Positions 36,240 through 46,660 of a DNA stretch of 48,431 bases are shown piece by piece. The stretch lies in contig JANSXS010000021.1 in NCBI GenBank assembly GCA_024742835.1, positions 1 to 48,431 on the forward strand. Direction: 5' to 3'. Origin of the DNA: Paracoccaceae bacterium (GTDB lineage Bacteria; Pseudomonadota; Alphaproteobacteria; Rhodobacterales; Rhodobacteraceae). Below the pieces are notes generated by a model. It made no database searches and was not told where the DNA came from. It saw nothing but the letters and a program-made list of their open reading frames with translations. A program made the position numbers and the translations under genes. The number at the start of each line of letters is the position of its first letter. Within the stretch, counting starts at the first letter, position 1.

Positions 36240-37112
36240 TCAGGCCACATCGCGCAAGTGCGCCTTGGGGGTCACGCCAAGGGCATGGCAGACATCGCGG
36301 GTCAGTTCGGGCCGATTGAGCGTGTAGAAATGCAGGTTCTCTACCCCGCCATCAATCAGCTTGCTGCACAGTTCCGTCGCCAGCGCCGTGGCCAGCAATT
36401 CCTCGCGCCCGTCGCGGCTGGCCTTGATGAACGCATCGTCCAGCCATGCGGGCACATGCGTGCCGCAGGACAAGGCGAATTTGCGCGCGCCCGGCCAGTT
36501 TTCGATCGGGAAGATCCCCGGCACGATCGGCGCGTCGATCCCGGCCTTGGCGCAGGCATCGCGAAAGCGGAAGAACGTGTCTGCCTCGAAAAAGAACTGC
36601 GTGATCGCCTCGGATGCGCCCGCGTCGATCTTGCGCTTGAGCCAGTCGATATCGGCGGCATGGCTTGCGGCCTCGGGGTGCTTTTCGGGGTAGGCACCCA
36701 CGCGGATGGTGAACTTGCCTGTCTCCGCCAGCGCCGAGATCAGTTCGCAACTGTCGCCGAAGCCATCGGGATGCGGCTCGAACCGGTCGGACCCCTTGGG
36801 CGGATCACCGCGCAGCGCCACGATCTCCTTGACGCCCGCCTCGGCGAACCCGTCGGCGATCTGCAACGTTTCCGCGCGGCTTGCATTCACACAGGTCAGA
36901 TGCGCGGCCACGTTCAGCCCGCTGGATTTGTGCAGGGTCGACACCGCGTCGCGGGTCAACTCGCGGGTTGTGCCGCCTGCGCCATAGGTCACGGACACAA
37001 ATCGCGGCTCCAGCGGGGCCAGCACCTGCACGGTGTCCCAAAGCCGGAACGACGCCTCCAGCGATTTGGGCGGGAAGAACTCGAAAGAAACCTGTGGGGC
37101 GCTGTGCGACAT
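36240..37112 (-). CDS. metF: Methylenetetrahydrofolate reductase
   Basis: FAD enzyme reducing methylene-THF to methyl-THF for methionine synthesis. 290 residues: VSFEFFPPKSLEASFRLWD, SVTYGAGGTTRELT, HLTCVNASRAE, VALRGDPPKG, SEAITQFFFEADTFFRF and PGIFPIENWPGARKFA, all conserved. AGGATCACATCC precedes ATG 37112. It is divergent from metR, with a MetR-type operator between them, indicating control by homocysteine-bound MetR. Confidence 0.96.
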   Translation of the reverse strand: MSHSAPQVSFEFFPPKSLEASFRLWDTVQVLAPLEPRFVSVTYGAGGTTRELTRDAVSTLHKSSGLNVAAHLTCVNASRAETLQIADGFAEAGVKEIVALRGDPPKGSDRFEPHPDGFGDSCELISALAETGKFTIRVGAYPEKHPEAASHAADIDWLKRKIDAGASEAITQFFFEADTFFRFRDACAKAGIDAPIVPGIFPIENWPGARKFALSCGTHVPAWLDDAFIKASRDGREELLATALATELCSKLIDGGVENLHFYTLNRPELTRDVCHALGVTPKAHLRDVA

Positions 37113-37164
37113 GGATGTGATCCTGCTCCTCTACTGTGGAGCTCTTGTCGCAGCACATTACATG

Positions 37165-37177
37165 TGAAACAACTTCA
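37165..37177. promoter_or_regulatory. MetR binding site between metF and metR
   Basis: TGAAACAACTTCA matches TGAA-N5-TTCA, the E. coli MetR consensus, exactly. It is 53 bases upstream of the metF start and 37 bases upstream of the metR start, so one site can serve activation of metF and autoregulation of metR. Confidence 0.75.
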
Positions 37178-37213
37178 TAAAATTCATGGTCTGAATGAGG
37201 CGGGCTAATATAG

Positions 37214-38134
37214 ATGCATATCGACTTTCGCCACCTGCGCACCATCCGCGCTATCCATCAGGCGGGCGGGCTGGCGCGCGCCGCCGATCTTCTGCATATC
37301 ACCCAATCCGCTTTGTCACACCAGATCAAAGGGTTGGAGGATCAGGCCGGGGTCGAGCTTTTCGTGCGCCGCTCCAAGCCGCTAAAGCTGTCGGCGGCGG
37401 GTCTGCGGCTGTTGCGGGTGGCGGAAAAGGTGCTGCCCGAGATCGAGGCGCTGGAGGCCGAATTCAGCGGCCTGCGCCAAGGCAGCGCCGGGCGGCTGCA
37501 TATCGCCATCGAATGCCATGCCTGTTTCGAATGGCTGTTCCCGGTGCTGGAACGGTTCCGGCAGACATGGGTGGATGTAGATATCGACATCCGGCCCGGA
37601 CTGGCCTTTGACGCGCTACCCGCGTTGGCCAAGGAAGAGGTCGATCTTGTCGTGTCCTCTGATCCCGAAAACATTCCCGGCGTCACCTTTCAGCCGCTTT
37701 TCGATTACGAGCCGCTTTTCGTCGCCTCCGCACAGCACCCGCTGGCGGCCAAATCTTTTGTCGAGGCCGGGGATTTCCGGGATGAGACGCTGATCACCTA
37801 TCCGGTGGACCGCTCGCGGCTGGATGTGTTCACCGAAATGCTGACCCCCGCCAAGGTAGAGCCGCGCGCCGTCCGCCAGATCGAGCTGACGGCGGTGATC
37901 CTGCTTCTGGTCGCCTCCAACCGGGGTGTGGCGGTACTGCCCGACTGGGTCTTGCGCGAACAGCGCACCAGCACGGAATTCATCACCCGCCCCCTGACCG
38001 AAGCAGGCGTGACCAAGCGGCTTTACGCGGCCATCCGGAGCGACGATGTGGACAAACCGTTCATGTCCTACCTGATCCGCCTGGCCCGAGAGATCCCGCT
38101 ACGCCTGCAACGCCCGGATATCCCAAAAAACTGA
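37214..38134 (+). CDS. metR: LysR-type regulator MetR
   Basis: Homocysteine-responsive activator of methionine genes. 306 residues: an N-terminal winged helix-turn-helix ([41 protein letters not shown]), then the substrate-binding domain with LHIAIECHACFEWLFPVLERF, typical of MetR, and SNRGVAVLPDWVL. It is divergent from metF and its operator; this linkage supports the assignment. Convergent with katG. Confidence 0.92.
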   Translation: MHIDFRHLRTIRAIHQAGGLARAADLLHITQSALSHQIKGLEDQAGVELFVRRSKPLKLSAAGLRLLRVAEKVLPEIEALEAEFSGLRQGSAGRLHIAIECHACFEWLFPVLERFRQTWVDVDIDIRPGLAFDALPALAKEEVDLVVSSDPENIPGVTFQPLFDYEPLFVASAQHPLAAKSFVEAGDFRDETLITYPVDRSRLDVFTEMLTPAKVEPRAVRQIELTAVILLLVASNRGVAVLPDWVLREQRTSTEFITRPLTEAGVTKRLYAAIRSDDVDKPFMSYLIRLAREIPLRLQRPDIPKN

Positions 38135-38307
38135 TCCGGGGCGAATCGCGTTTCACTGGTGTCGATTGACCGCGGCCCGCTGTCGTCCATGCGGGCAACC
38201 GGGAACACGCTGTACAAATTGGCAAACCGAGCCTGAAAACCTGCTGCATTTTGTACAAAACACCGCCGCCGCTTTCGCGGCGACGGCGCTGGCCATCCCA
38301 GAACGAC

Positions 38308-38326
38308 CCCCCGGAAAAACCGGGGG
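38308..38326. terminator. GC-rich hairpin after katG
   Basis: CCCCCGG (38308-38314) and CCGGGGG (38320-38326) pair perfectly around AAAAA, 7 bases past the katG stop. No T tract follows on the minus strand, so it may be a stabilising hairpin instead of a classical terminator. Nearby, TTTTGTACAAAA (38249-38260) is a 12-base palindrome in the 198-base katG-metR gap. Confidence 0.5.
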
Positions 38327-38332
38327 CGGCTG

Positions 38333-40540
<2,208 letters not shown>

Positions 40541-40599
40541 CTAGACCGGTGCTGTTTGATGATTAGCGCCGCGTTGGATGATGGTAAATTCAATTGGTT

Positions 40600-40625
40600 C
40601 TATATATATGATAGACTAAATCTAT
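40600..40625. promoter_or_regulatory. OxyR-type operator between katG and oxyR
   Basis: CTAT (40600-40603), ATAG (40611-40614) and CTAT (40622-40625) are spaced by exactly seven bases, three of the four quarter-sites of the OxyR motif ATAG-N7-CTAT-N7-ATAG-N7-CTAT. The fourth position (40589-40592) is a poor match. It lies 31 bases before oxyR and about 99 bases before katG. Confidence 0.75.
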
Positions 40626-40655
40626 GCATGACCTGTCAAACGCCGGGATATCTAC

Positions 40656-41585
40656 ATGATCACCCTTCGCCAGATGACCTTTCTCGTCGCGCTTGCCGAA
40701 GAGATGAATTTCACCCGCGCGGCGGCGCGCTGTCACGTTACCCAGCCGACGCTCAGCGCAGGGCTGCGGGAGTTGGAAACGCGGCTTGGTGTCAAGCTGG
40801 TCGAACGCACCAGCCGGTCGATTCTGATCACCGAAGTGGGTGACGTTGTTGTGGAAGAGGCACGCAGGATACTGGACGGCGCGCACAGGATCGAAACGCT
40901 GGCGCAAGCCCACCTGCACCCCGAGAAAGGCGATCTGCGGCTTGGCGCGATCCCCACGATCGGACCCTATCTGCTGCCAAGGGCGATCCCCGAAATCCGG
41001 ACGGCGTTCCCGATGTTACGGGTTTTCATGCGCGAAGAGATCACGGAAAGCCTGCTTGACGGGGTCGAAAGCGGACGCCTGGATCTGGCGCTTGTCGCGC
41101 TTCCGTTCGAAACAGGTGCACTGGCAACCACGGTCCTGTTTTCAGACGGGTATCACCTTGCCACGCCGGAAAGCCTGCCGCTGGAACAAGCGCGGGAGGA
41201 TCTGGAATTGTTGCTGCTGGAGCGCGGTCACTGCCTGCAACGCCACGCGCTGGAAGCGGTGGACATGTCTGCCTTTCGACGCAATGTGCATTTCGAGGCG
41301 ACCAGCCTGCCCACCCTGATCGCCATGGTCGGAGAGGGCTTGGGCATGACACTTTTGCCGGATCTGGCCGTGCGCACCGGCGTCGCAGAGGGTCAGGGGG
41401 TGCGCCTTACCCCGCTACCGAACGCCTGCCCCCGTCGGGTTGCCCTTGTATGGCGTCGGACAACGGCACGGGCCAAAACATTCCGTAAGATCAGTGACCT
41501 GCTGCGCGACAGCGTGCCCTTGTCGCAACGCCACGGCGTTTCAGCGTCCGGTGATGTAGCAGATCAAGGGCGGACCGCGTTTTGA
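40656..41585 (+). CDS. oxyR: LysR-type hydrogen-peroxide regulator OxyR
   Basis: Peroxide-sensing activator of katG and similar genes. 309 residues: HTH region MTFLVALAEEMNFTRAAARC followed by QPTLSAGLRELE, then the regulatory domain with LRLGAIPTIGPYLLP and LLLERGHCLQRHALEA. The redox loop keeps the peroxidatic cysteine (Cys193, in GHCLQ), but the residue nine positions on, where OxyR usually has the resolving cysteine, is Val202. Other cysteines are at 26 and in PNACPRR near the C-terminus. The linked operator and katG support the function. Confidence 0.9.
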   Translation: MITLRQMTFLVALAEEMNFTRAAARCHVTQPTLSAGLRELETRLGVKLVERTSRSILITEVGDVVVEEARRILDGAHRIETLAQAHLHPEKGDLRLGAIPTIGPYLLPRAIPEIRTAFPMLRVFMREEITESLLDGVESGRLDLALVALPFETGALATTVLFSDGYHLATPESLPLEQAREDLELLLLERGHCLQRHALEAVDMSAFRRNVHFEATSLPTLIAMVGEGLGMTLLPDLAVRTGVAEGQGVRLTPLPNACPRRVALVWRRTTARAKTFRKISDLLRDSVPLSQRHGVSASGDVADQGRTAF

Positions 41586-42008
41586 AAAGGCCGTTGATTT
41601 TACGACAGGCGTTACGTCAGGCCCGAAGCGCAGGCAAAGCAACATGAGCCGCGCGGTCGCGTCTCATGCCCGGAACGGGGTTTGTGGCGTCATGGAACTG
41701 GTCCGGGGGACACCTTAATTCGTAGGCACGGCAGCGCGCGATGGCCAGACCGCGGGATGGCGACCGGCGTGGGGTCGTCGTGCTTTATGGTGGCGGTGTC
41801 TGGAAAACCTTGACGAGCGCGCTGACGATTGACCAATCGCCAGCCCGGGGGGCGGTCTGGCGATCGCGCGGCGGCGCTACGCGCCTTGATTCCGCGCGGG
41901 TAGATTTCGCAGGCGGTGGGTAGAATTCCCAGCCTAAGCTTGTTTTGATCCTTGCGTTGCTCATTTATGCTTTGCAACGTGACGATTGATAGAATTGCAG
42001 GATCTTGT
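41586..42008. other. oxyR-HEPN gene intergenic region
   Basis: 423 bases without a supported gene. The first two thirds are GC-rich; the segment CCAGCCCGGGGGGCGG (41838-41853) and neighbouring GC-rich runs could fold. From about 41930 the base composition drops in GC and stays low through the next gene. A leftward frame of 95 codons (41690-41977) shows no recognisable motif or plausible start context and is not called. This looks like the edge of acquired DNA. Confidence 0.35.
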
Positions 42009-42707
42009 ATGGGCGAAGAGGAACTCGATGATTACCTGGAGCTTGTGAAGCATGAATTCTTCACTCTGCGAATAGAATGGCGACTGTATCGTTCGTTGTT
42101 TGGCACGAACAAAGAAACAGTAGAGCTTCTCAACAAGGCATCTCGCATCACAGCACGTACTTTAGAGCGAGTGCTATTCGAGCGGACGCTGCTCGGGTTG
42201 CGTCGACTTACCGATCCCTACTCTGGAAAAAAGGGAAAAACAAAAAGTGTTTCGGTAAATGGTTTTGTTCACATAGTGCCATCCGAAGACCAGGATTTGA
42301 GGCGACTCGCTGGCATAGCGGTGCAAAAGAGTTCTTTTGCAAGGAATTGGTCAGCCAAACGGATTGCCCACGCCGATCTCGCATACCGCCGCGGTGAGGC
42401 GAAACTCGAAACAGCCAGTAGAGCAAGCGTGGAGTCTGCGAACGGGGCGATTGCGAACGTTTTAAAGCACGTTGCCAAGAAATACTATGACACCACTCTT
42501 GTCACACATCCAGTGCCACCATTAGGAGATGAACGTTCATTCTTGAGGGTACTCTACCTTGGTGTCTTAGCTTGTGATGAGGAGCGGGCTTCAGAGAAAC
42601 AACTACTCAAAGAGCGCAATCTCAAAGAACTGGATCGTTTGCAGACGTGGCATGAACGTATGCCAGATTGGTTGAAGAGGGACGATCCCCCGATAGACGC
42701 GGACTAA
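42009..42707 (+). CDS. AbiU2/HEPN-like protein
   Basis: 232 residues that resemble the AbiU2-type HEPN family, a group linked to phage abortive infection, in remembered patterns: FFTLRIEWRLYRSLFG, VLFERTLLGLRRLTDP and an AKRIAHADLAYRRG segment in the place of the family's R...LAHxDL. The HEPN RNase motif Rx4-6H is not intact: His121 has Arg at -3 and -9, and Ala, Ser and Trp at -5 to -7. Activity is therefore doubtful. The ATG at 42009 follows GCAGGATCTTGT. GC content is clearly lower than in the flanking genes and codon use differs, suggesting transfer. Its end overlaps the convergent parE stop by 4 bases. Confidence 0.65.
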   Translation: MGEEELDDYLELVKHEFFTLRIEWRLYRSLFGTNKETVELLNKASRITARTLERVLFERTLLGLRRLTDPYSGKKGKTKSVSVNGFVHIVPSEDQDLRRLAGIAVQKSSFARNWSAKRIAHADLAYRRGEAKLETASRASVESANGAIANVLKHVAKKYYDTTLVTHPVPPLGDERSFLRVLYLGVLACDEERASEKQLLKERNLKELDRLQTWHERMPDWLKRDDPPIDAD

Positions 42708-44662
42708 ACATCCAACTCCTCCACAAACCTAGCGTTCTCCTGAATATACTGGAACCGCAATTCCGGCTTCTTGCCCATCAACCGCTCCACCAGATCGCCG
42801 GTCTCGCCCGGTTCGTCCTCGTCTATCGTGACGCGGATCAGTTTGCGGGTCTTGGGGTCCATCGTGGTTTCTTTCAGATCCTTGGCGTCCATTTCGCCAA
42901 GGCCCTTGAAGCGGGAAACGTCGATCTTGCCCTTGCCGCCAAGGCCCTTTTCGAACCACGCGTCGCGCTCTGCCTCGTCAAGGCAATAGACGCGGCGCGC
43001 GCCTTGCGTCAGGCGGTAAAGCGGCGGGCAGGCCAGATAGAGGTGGCCTGCGTCGATCATCGGGCGCATCTGGGTGAAGAAGAAGGTCATCAGCAGCGCC
43101 GCGATATGCGCGCCGTCGACATCCGCGTCGGTCATGATGATGATCTTGTCATAGCGCAGGTCGTCGATGTTGAACTTCGTCCCCAGCCCGACGCCAAGCG
43201 CCTGTGTCAGGTCATTGATCTCGGCATTGCTGCCCAGTTTGGAACTGGCCGCGCCAAGCACGTTCAGGATCTTGCCGCGCAGGGGCAACAGTGCCTGGGT
43301 CTTGCGGTCGCGCCCCATCTTGGCGGAGCCGCCAGCCGAGTCCCCCTCGACGATGAAAAGCTCGGTGCCCTCGCGGTTGGTGGCAGTGCAATCCACCAGC
43401 TTGCCGGGCAGGCGGAGTTTCTTGGTGGCGGTCTTGCGCTGGGTTTCCTTTTCCTGTCGGCGACGCAGGCGTTCTTCGGCGCGCAGCACAAGGAAATCGA
43501 GGATCGCGCCGGCGGATTTGGTATCGGCGGCCAGCCAGTTGTCGAAATGGTCGCGCACCGCGCCTTCGACGAGGCGCGTGGCCTCGGTCGTGGCGAGGCG
43601 GTCCTTTGTCTGGCCCACGAATTCCGGCTCGCGGATAAAGCAGGACACCAGCGCGCAGCCGCCCGTCATCAGATCCTCGCGGGTGATGTTGGTGGCCTTC
43701 TTGTTGTTCACGAGCTCGCCATACGCCTTGATCCCCTTGAGGATCGCCGCCCAGAAGCCCGCGACATGGGTGCCACCCTCGGGGGTGGGTACAGTGTTGC
43801 AATAGGATTGCAGAAAGCCGTCGCGCGACGGCGTCCAGTTGATCGCCCATTCCACCTTGCCCGGCACGCCGAAGCGTTCCTGAAACTCCACCGTGCCCGC
43901 GAAAGGCCGCTCGGCATAGGTGGAGGCGGTGTTCATCGTCTCGCGCAGGTAATCCGACAGACCGCCGGGAAAGTGGAAGGTGGCCTCTTGCGGGGTGTCG
44001 CCCTCTGCGATGGCGGATTTCCAGCGGATTTCCACGCCCGAGAAAAGATAGGCCTTGGACCGGATGGAGTGAAACAGCCGCGAGGGTTTGAACCGGTGAG
44101 AGCCGAAGATGTCCTCGTCGGCATGGAAGGTGACGGTGGTGCCGCGCCGATTGGGGGCCGCGCCGATTTCCGCCAGCGGGCCAAGGGGCTTGCCGCGTGA
44201 AAAGCGCTGCTCATAGAGTTTGCGGTCGCGCGCGACCTGCACGATCATCGAATCGCTGAGCGCGTTGACCACCGATGCGCCGACGCCGTGCAGGCCACCC
44301 GATGTCTGATAGGCCTTGCCACCGAATTTGCCGCCCGCATGGAGCGTGCAAAGGATCACCTCCAGCGCGGATTTATCGGGGAACTTGGGATGCGGGTCGA
44401 TGGGAATGCCGCGGCCATTGTCGCGGATGGTCAGCGCATGATCCTCGTGCAATTCCACCTCGATGCGGGTGGCGTGGCCGGCAACGGCCTCGTCCATGGA
44501 ATTGTCGAGCACCTCTGCCACAAGGTGATGCAGCGCGCGGTCATCGGTGCCCCCGATATACATGCCGGGGCGTTTGCGGACAGGCTCCAGCCCCTCCAGC
44601 ACCTCGATGGAGGACGCATTGTAGTCGGAGTTGTCGGTGGCGTTCAGAAGGTCGTCGGCCAT
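42704..44662 (-). CDS. parE: DNA topoisomerase IV subunit B
   Basis: ATPase subunit of topoisomerase IV, which separates daughter chromosomes. 652 residues: GHKL ATPase domain with DNSMDEAVAGHA, DNGRGIPIDPHP and TSGGLHGVGASVVNALS, a transducer, and a TOPRIM domain with EGDSAGGSAKMGRDRKTQALLP and IMTDADVDGAHI. It ends with RFQYIQENARFVEELDV, typical of ParE. An AGAGCAGCGCAC element precedes ATG 44662. It is followed on the opposite strand by the HEPN gene. Confidence 0.96.
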   Translation of the reverse strand: MADDLLNATDNSDYNASSIEVLEGLEPVRKRPGMYIGGTDDRALHHLVAEVLDNSMDEAVAGHATRIEVELHEDHALTIRDNGRGIPIDPHPKFPDKSALEVILCTLHAGGKFGGKAYQTSGGLHGVGASVVNALSDSMIVQVARDRKLYEQRFSRGKPLGPLAEIGAAPNRRGTTVTFHADEDIFGSHRFKPSRLFHSIRSKAYLFSGVEIRWKSAIAEGDTPQEATFHFPGGLSDYLRETMNTASTYAERPFAGTVEFQERFGVPGKVEWAINWTPSRDGFLQSYCNTVPTPEGGTHVAGFWAAILKGIKAYGELVNNKKATNITREDLMTGGCALVSCFIREPEFVGQTKDRLATTEATRLVEGAVRDHFDNWLAADTKSAGAILDFLVLRAEERLRRRQEKETQRKTATKKLRLPGKLVDCTATNREGTELFIVEGDSAGGSAKMGRDRKTQALLPLRGKILNVLGAASSKLGSNAEINDLTQALGVGLGTKFNIDDLRYDKIIIMTDADVDGAHIAALLMTFFFTQMRPMIDAGHLYLACPPLYRLTQGARRVYCLDEAERDAWFEKGLGGKGKIDVSRFKGLGEMDAKDLKETTMDPKTRKLIRVTIDEDEPGETGDLVERLMGKKPELRFQYIQENARFVEELDV

Positions 44663-44738
44663 GTGCGCTGCTCTTTTGGTTTTATGAGTTGAGGCGCAGT
44701 ATGGCAGAGCAGGGGCGGCGTTGGAAGATGGCGGCGGC

Positions 44739-44756
44739 GCGTCACGTAACGCTTTA
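44739..44756 (-). repeat. Short form of the stop-codon repeat at the glucokinase end
   Basis: Read leftward it is TAAAGCGTTACGTGACGC: TAA is the glucokinase stop, and GCGTTACGTGACGC is a near-perfect self-complementary 14-mer. Only the first nine bases match the other copies, so it may be a decayed remnant or a chance match. Confidence 0.4.
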
Positions 44757-45662
44757 CGCGAACCGCTCCAGGTAACGATGCAGACCCGTCAGCCCGGCGG
44801 CATCGTCGGTGATGAGCGTCACGGGGATATCGCGCAGGATGGGTGCATAGGGGCCACGGGCGGTGAATTCCGTGCAAAACGCCGCGCCGATATGGGGCGC
44901 CATGGCGCGGGCGGTGCCCCCGATCAGGTAAAGCCCGCCGGTTGCCATATGGGCAAGGCACAGATTGCCAGCCACAAGGCCGAGCAGGCGGGTGAAGACC
45001 GCCATCGTGCCGCGCGGTGCGGCACTGACGATCTGGTGAGAGCTGCACGTTTCACCGGTCAGATGCCGGTGCATGGCGACAAGGCCCGGACCCGACAGAG
45101 CGGCCTCTATCGGCAGATGCGGGTGCAGCTTGCGCAGGTCGTCGTAAAGCGCGCGAAACTCTGGCGCGTCGGGCAGTGTGGTGTGCCCCGATTCCGAAGC
45201 TGGCACCATCAGCCCGCCCGTCACCCGGTGGGCCACGGCGATGTTGCAGCCGGTGCCAAGCCCCAACACAAGACGCGGGGCGTCAGGATCGGGCGCGCCG
45301 GGCAAAAGCGGATGCAGCGCGCCGGGCGGCAGATCGTCAAGCGCCATGGCCTGGGCTTGCAGATCGTTGATAAGGTGAACATGGAGTGCGCCGGTGGCGC
45401 AGGCCAGCGTGGCGGCCTCGATCCGCCATGCGTGGTTGGTCAGCTGGGCCACCCCGCCCCGCACTGGCCCCGCCACCCCGGCGCAAAGCGCGTGGACGGG
45501 GCCCGCGCCCAGATCGCCCAGATAAGAGGTCAGCATCTGGGAAAGGCTGGCATGATCGGCATTGCGTACCCGGCGACAGGTCTGGGTCATCAGCCCCGAC
45601 GCATCGGCAAGCCCAAGCCGCGCATGGGTGCCGCCAAGATCGATTAGCAGGCGGTCAGCCAT
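44754..45662 (-). CDS. glk: Glucokinase
   Basis: Phosphorylates glucose at position 6 with ATP. 302 residues: LLIDLGGTHARLGLAD (phosphate-binding DxGGT), LINDLQAQAMALDDLP (the aspartate region), LGLGTGCNIAVAHRV (glucokinase-family GTG), ESGHTTLPD and GGLYLIGGTARAMAPHI. The zinc-binding ROK cysteine motif is absent, so it is a proteobacterial-type glucokinase. I use ATG 45662 (MADRLLID); no convincing RBS is visible and the frame stays open upstream. Its TAA is part of the short repeat. Confidence 0.9.
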   Translation of the reverse strand: MADRLLIDLGGTHARLGLADASGLMTQTCRRVRNADHASLSQMLTSYLGDLGAGPVHALCAGVAGPVRGGVAQLTNHAWRIEAATLACATGALHVHLINDLQAQAMALDDLPPGALHPLLPGAPDPDAPRLVLGLGTGCNIAVAHRVTGGLMVPASESGHTTLPDAPEFRALYDDLRKLHPHLPIEAALSGPGLVAMHRHLTGETCSSHQIVSAAPRGTMAVFTRLLGLVAGNLCLAHMATGGLYLIGGTARAMAPHIGAAFCTEFTARGPYAPILRDIPVTLITDDAAGLTGLHRYLERFA

Positions 45663-45990
45663 CCAGACACGCGAGCGGCGCGCGGGCGCGGCGCATCTCG
45701 GGCTGCGCCGCCGGGCCGCGCAGATCGTCTGGTGCGTGTGCGCCATTCGGCACACGCCTGTCACTGCCGCCTTTTGCGACTGGATCGGTCGGGTAGCGGG
45801 CATGCATGGGATGTGTACCTCGGGGTTGTCCGCGCACAGCTTAGATCGTTGCGCGGCACCCCTGCAACAGGGGTATTGGCGACCCGCGCCGGACCCTGGG
45901 CTGCTTGGCGGAGCGCGCGCAATCACAGGCCCCGGAACCTGACGCTGCTTATCGGCGTTGGACCTGCAAACCCAGACAATGGAGGGCGCA
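45663..45990. other. Divergent glk-HdeD-like intergenic region
   Basis: 328 bases. Much of it is open in the glk frame, but without a start signal, so it is treated as non-coding. A perfect palindrome ACCCCTG-CAA-CAGGGGT (45858-45874) could be an operator or a small hairpin. GGAGGGCGCA just before 45991 is the RBS of the next gene. No other motif was recognised. Confidence 0.35.
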
Positions 45991-46575
45991 ATGACAACGA
46001 GCGAGTACAACATGGCGGACACCCCCCGCGAGCTTTACGAACAATTGCCCGATTGGAACTGGAAATGGCTGATGGCGCTGGGGGCGTTGATGGTTCTGGG
46101 CGGCGTTGTCGCCTTTCTGAACCCGTTCATCGCCTCCTTGACCGTCGAACTGGTGGCCGGGTTCGCCTTTGGCCTTGTGGGCGCGATGCAACTTTGGCTG
46201 GCGGTGACGGCGCGCGCTCAGGCAATGGGCGACCGATGGTTGACCGGCGCGCTGGGCGTGCTTTTGCTGTTGCTGGCAGTGTCGTTGCTGGTCAATCCGC
46301 TGGCGGGGCTGGTGACACTGACAATCATGGTGGCGGTGCTGTTTGCCATGATGGGCGTGATGCGCATGGTCATGGCGTGGCGGGTGCGCCCGCGTGAGGG
46401 CTGGGGCTGGATGATGGCCTCGGGCGTGCTGTCGGTGGCACTGGCGGTGTTGATCGTTCTGGCCTTGCCGGATGTGGCGCTTGGCATCCTTGGCCTGTTT
46501 CTGGGGCTGGACCTGACCTTTTCAGGCATCGCGACGATCATGGTCTCTTGGCACATCCGCCAACGGCAGGCCTGA
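45991..46575 (+). CDS. HdeD/DUF308-like membrane protein
   Basis: 194-residue polytopic membrane protein. After a short hydrophilic N-terminus (TPRELYEQLPDWNWKW) there are about six hydrophobic helices in three pairs: WLMALGALMVLGGVVAFLNP, then VELVAGFAFGLVGAMQLWLA, LTGALGVLLLLLAVSLLVNP and later LSVALAVLIVLALPD. The repeated LNP/VNP/LPD turns are the DUF308 pattern; E. coli HdeD of the acid-resistance island is the named relative. Role here unknown. Start is at the GGAGGG RBS. Confidence 0.82.
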   Translation: MTTSEYNMADTPRELYEQLPDWNWKWLMALGALMVLGGVVAFLNPFIASLTVELVAGFAFGLVGAMQLWLAVTARAQAMGDRWLTGALGVLLLLLAVSLLVNPLAGLVTLTIMVAVLFAMMGVMRMVMAWRVRPREGWGWMMASGVLSVALAVLIVLALPDVALGILGLFLGLDLTFSGIATIMVSWHIRQRQA

Positions 46576-46660
46576 CGCCGATTGCAAAAGACCTGCACAC
46601 GCAGCATCTTTGAGGCCTAGACGGCTTTACTTTCCGTCGAAAAGGCGGAACTGATAGGCC

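Noticed and set aside
41690..41977. 95-codon leftward frame between oxyR and the HEPN-like gene
   Set aside because: No motif, no RBS and Arg/Pro composition typical of a chance frame; kept only as part of the gap description.
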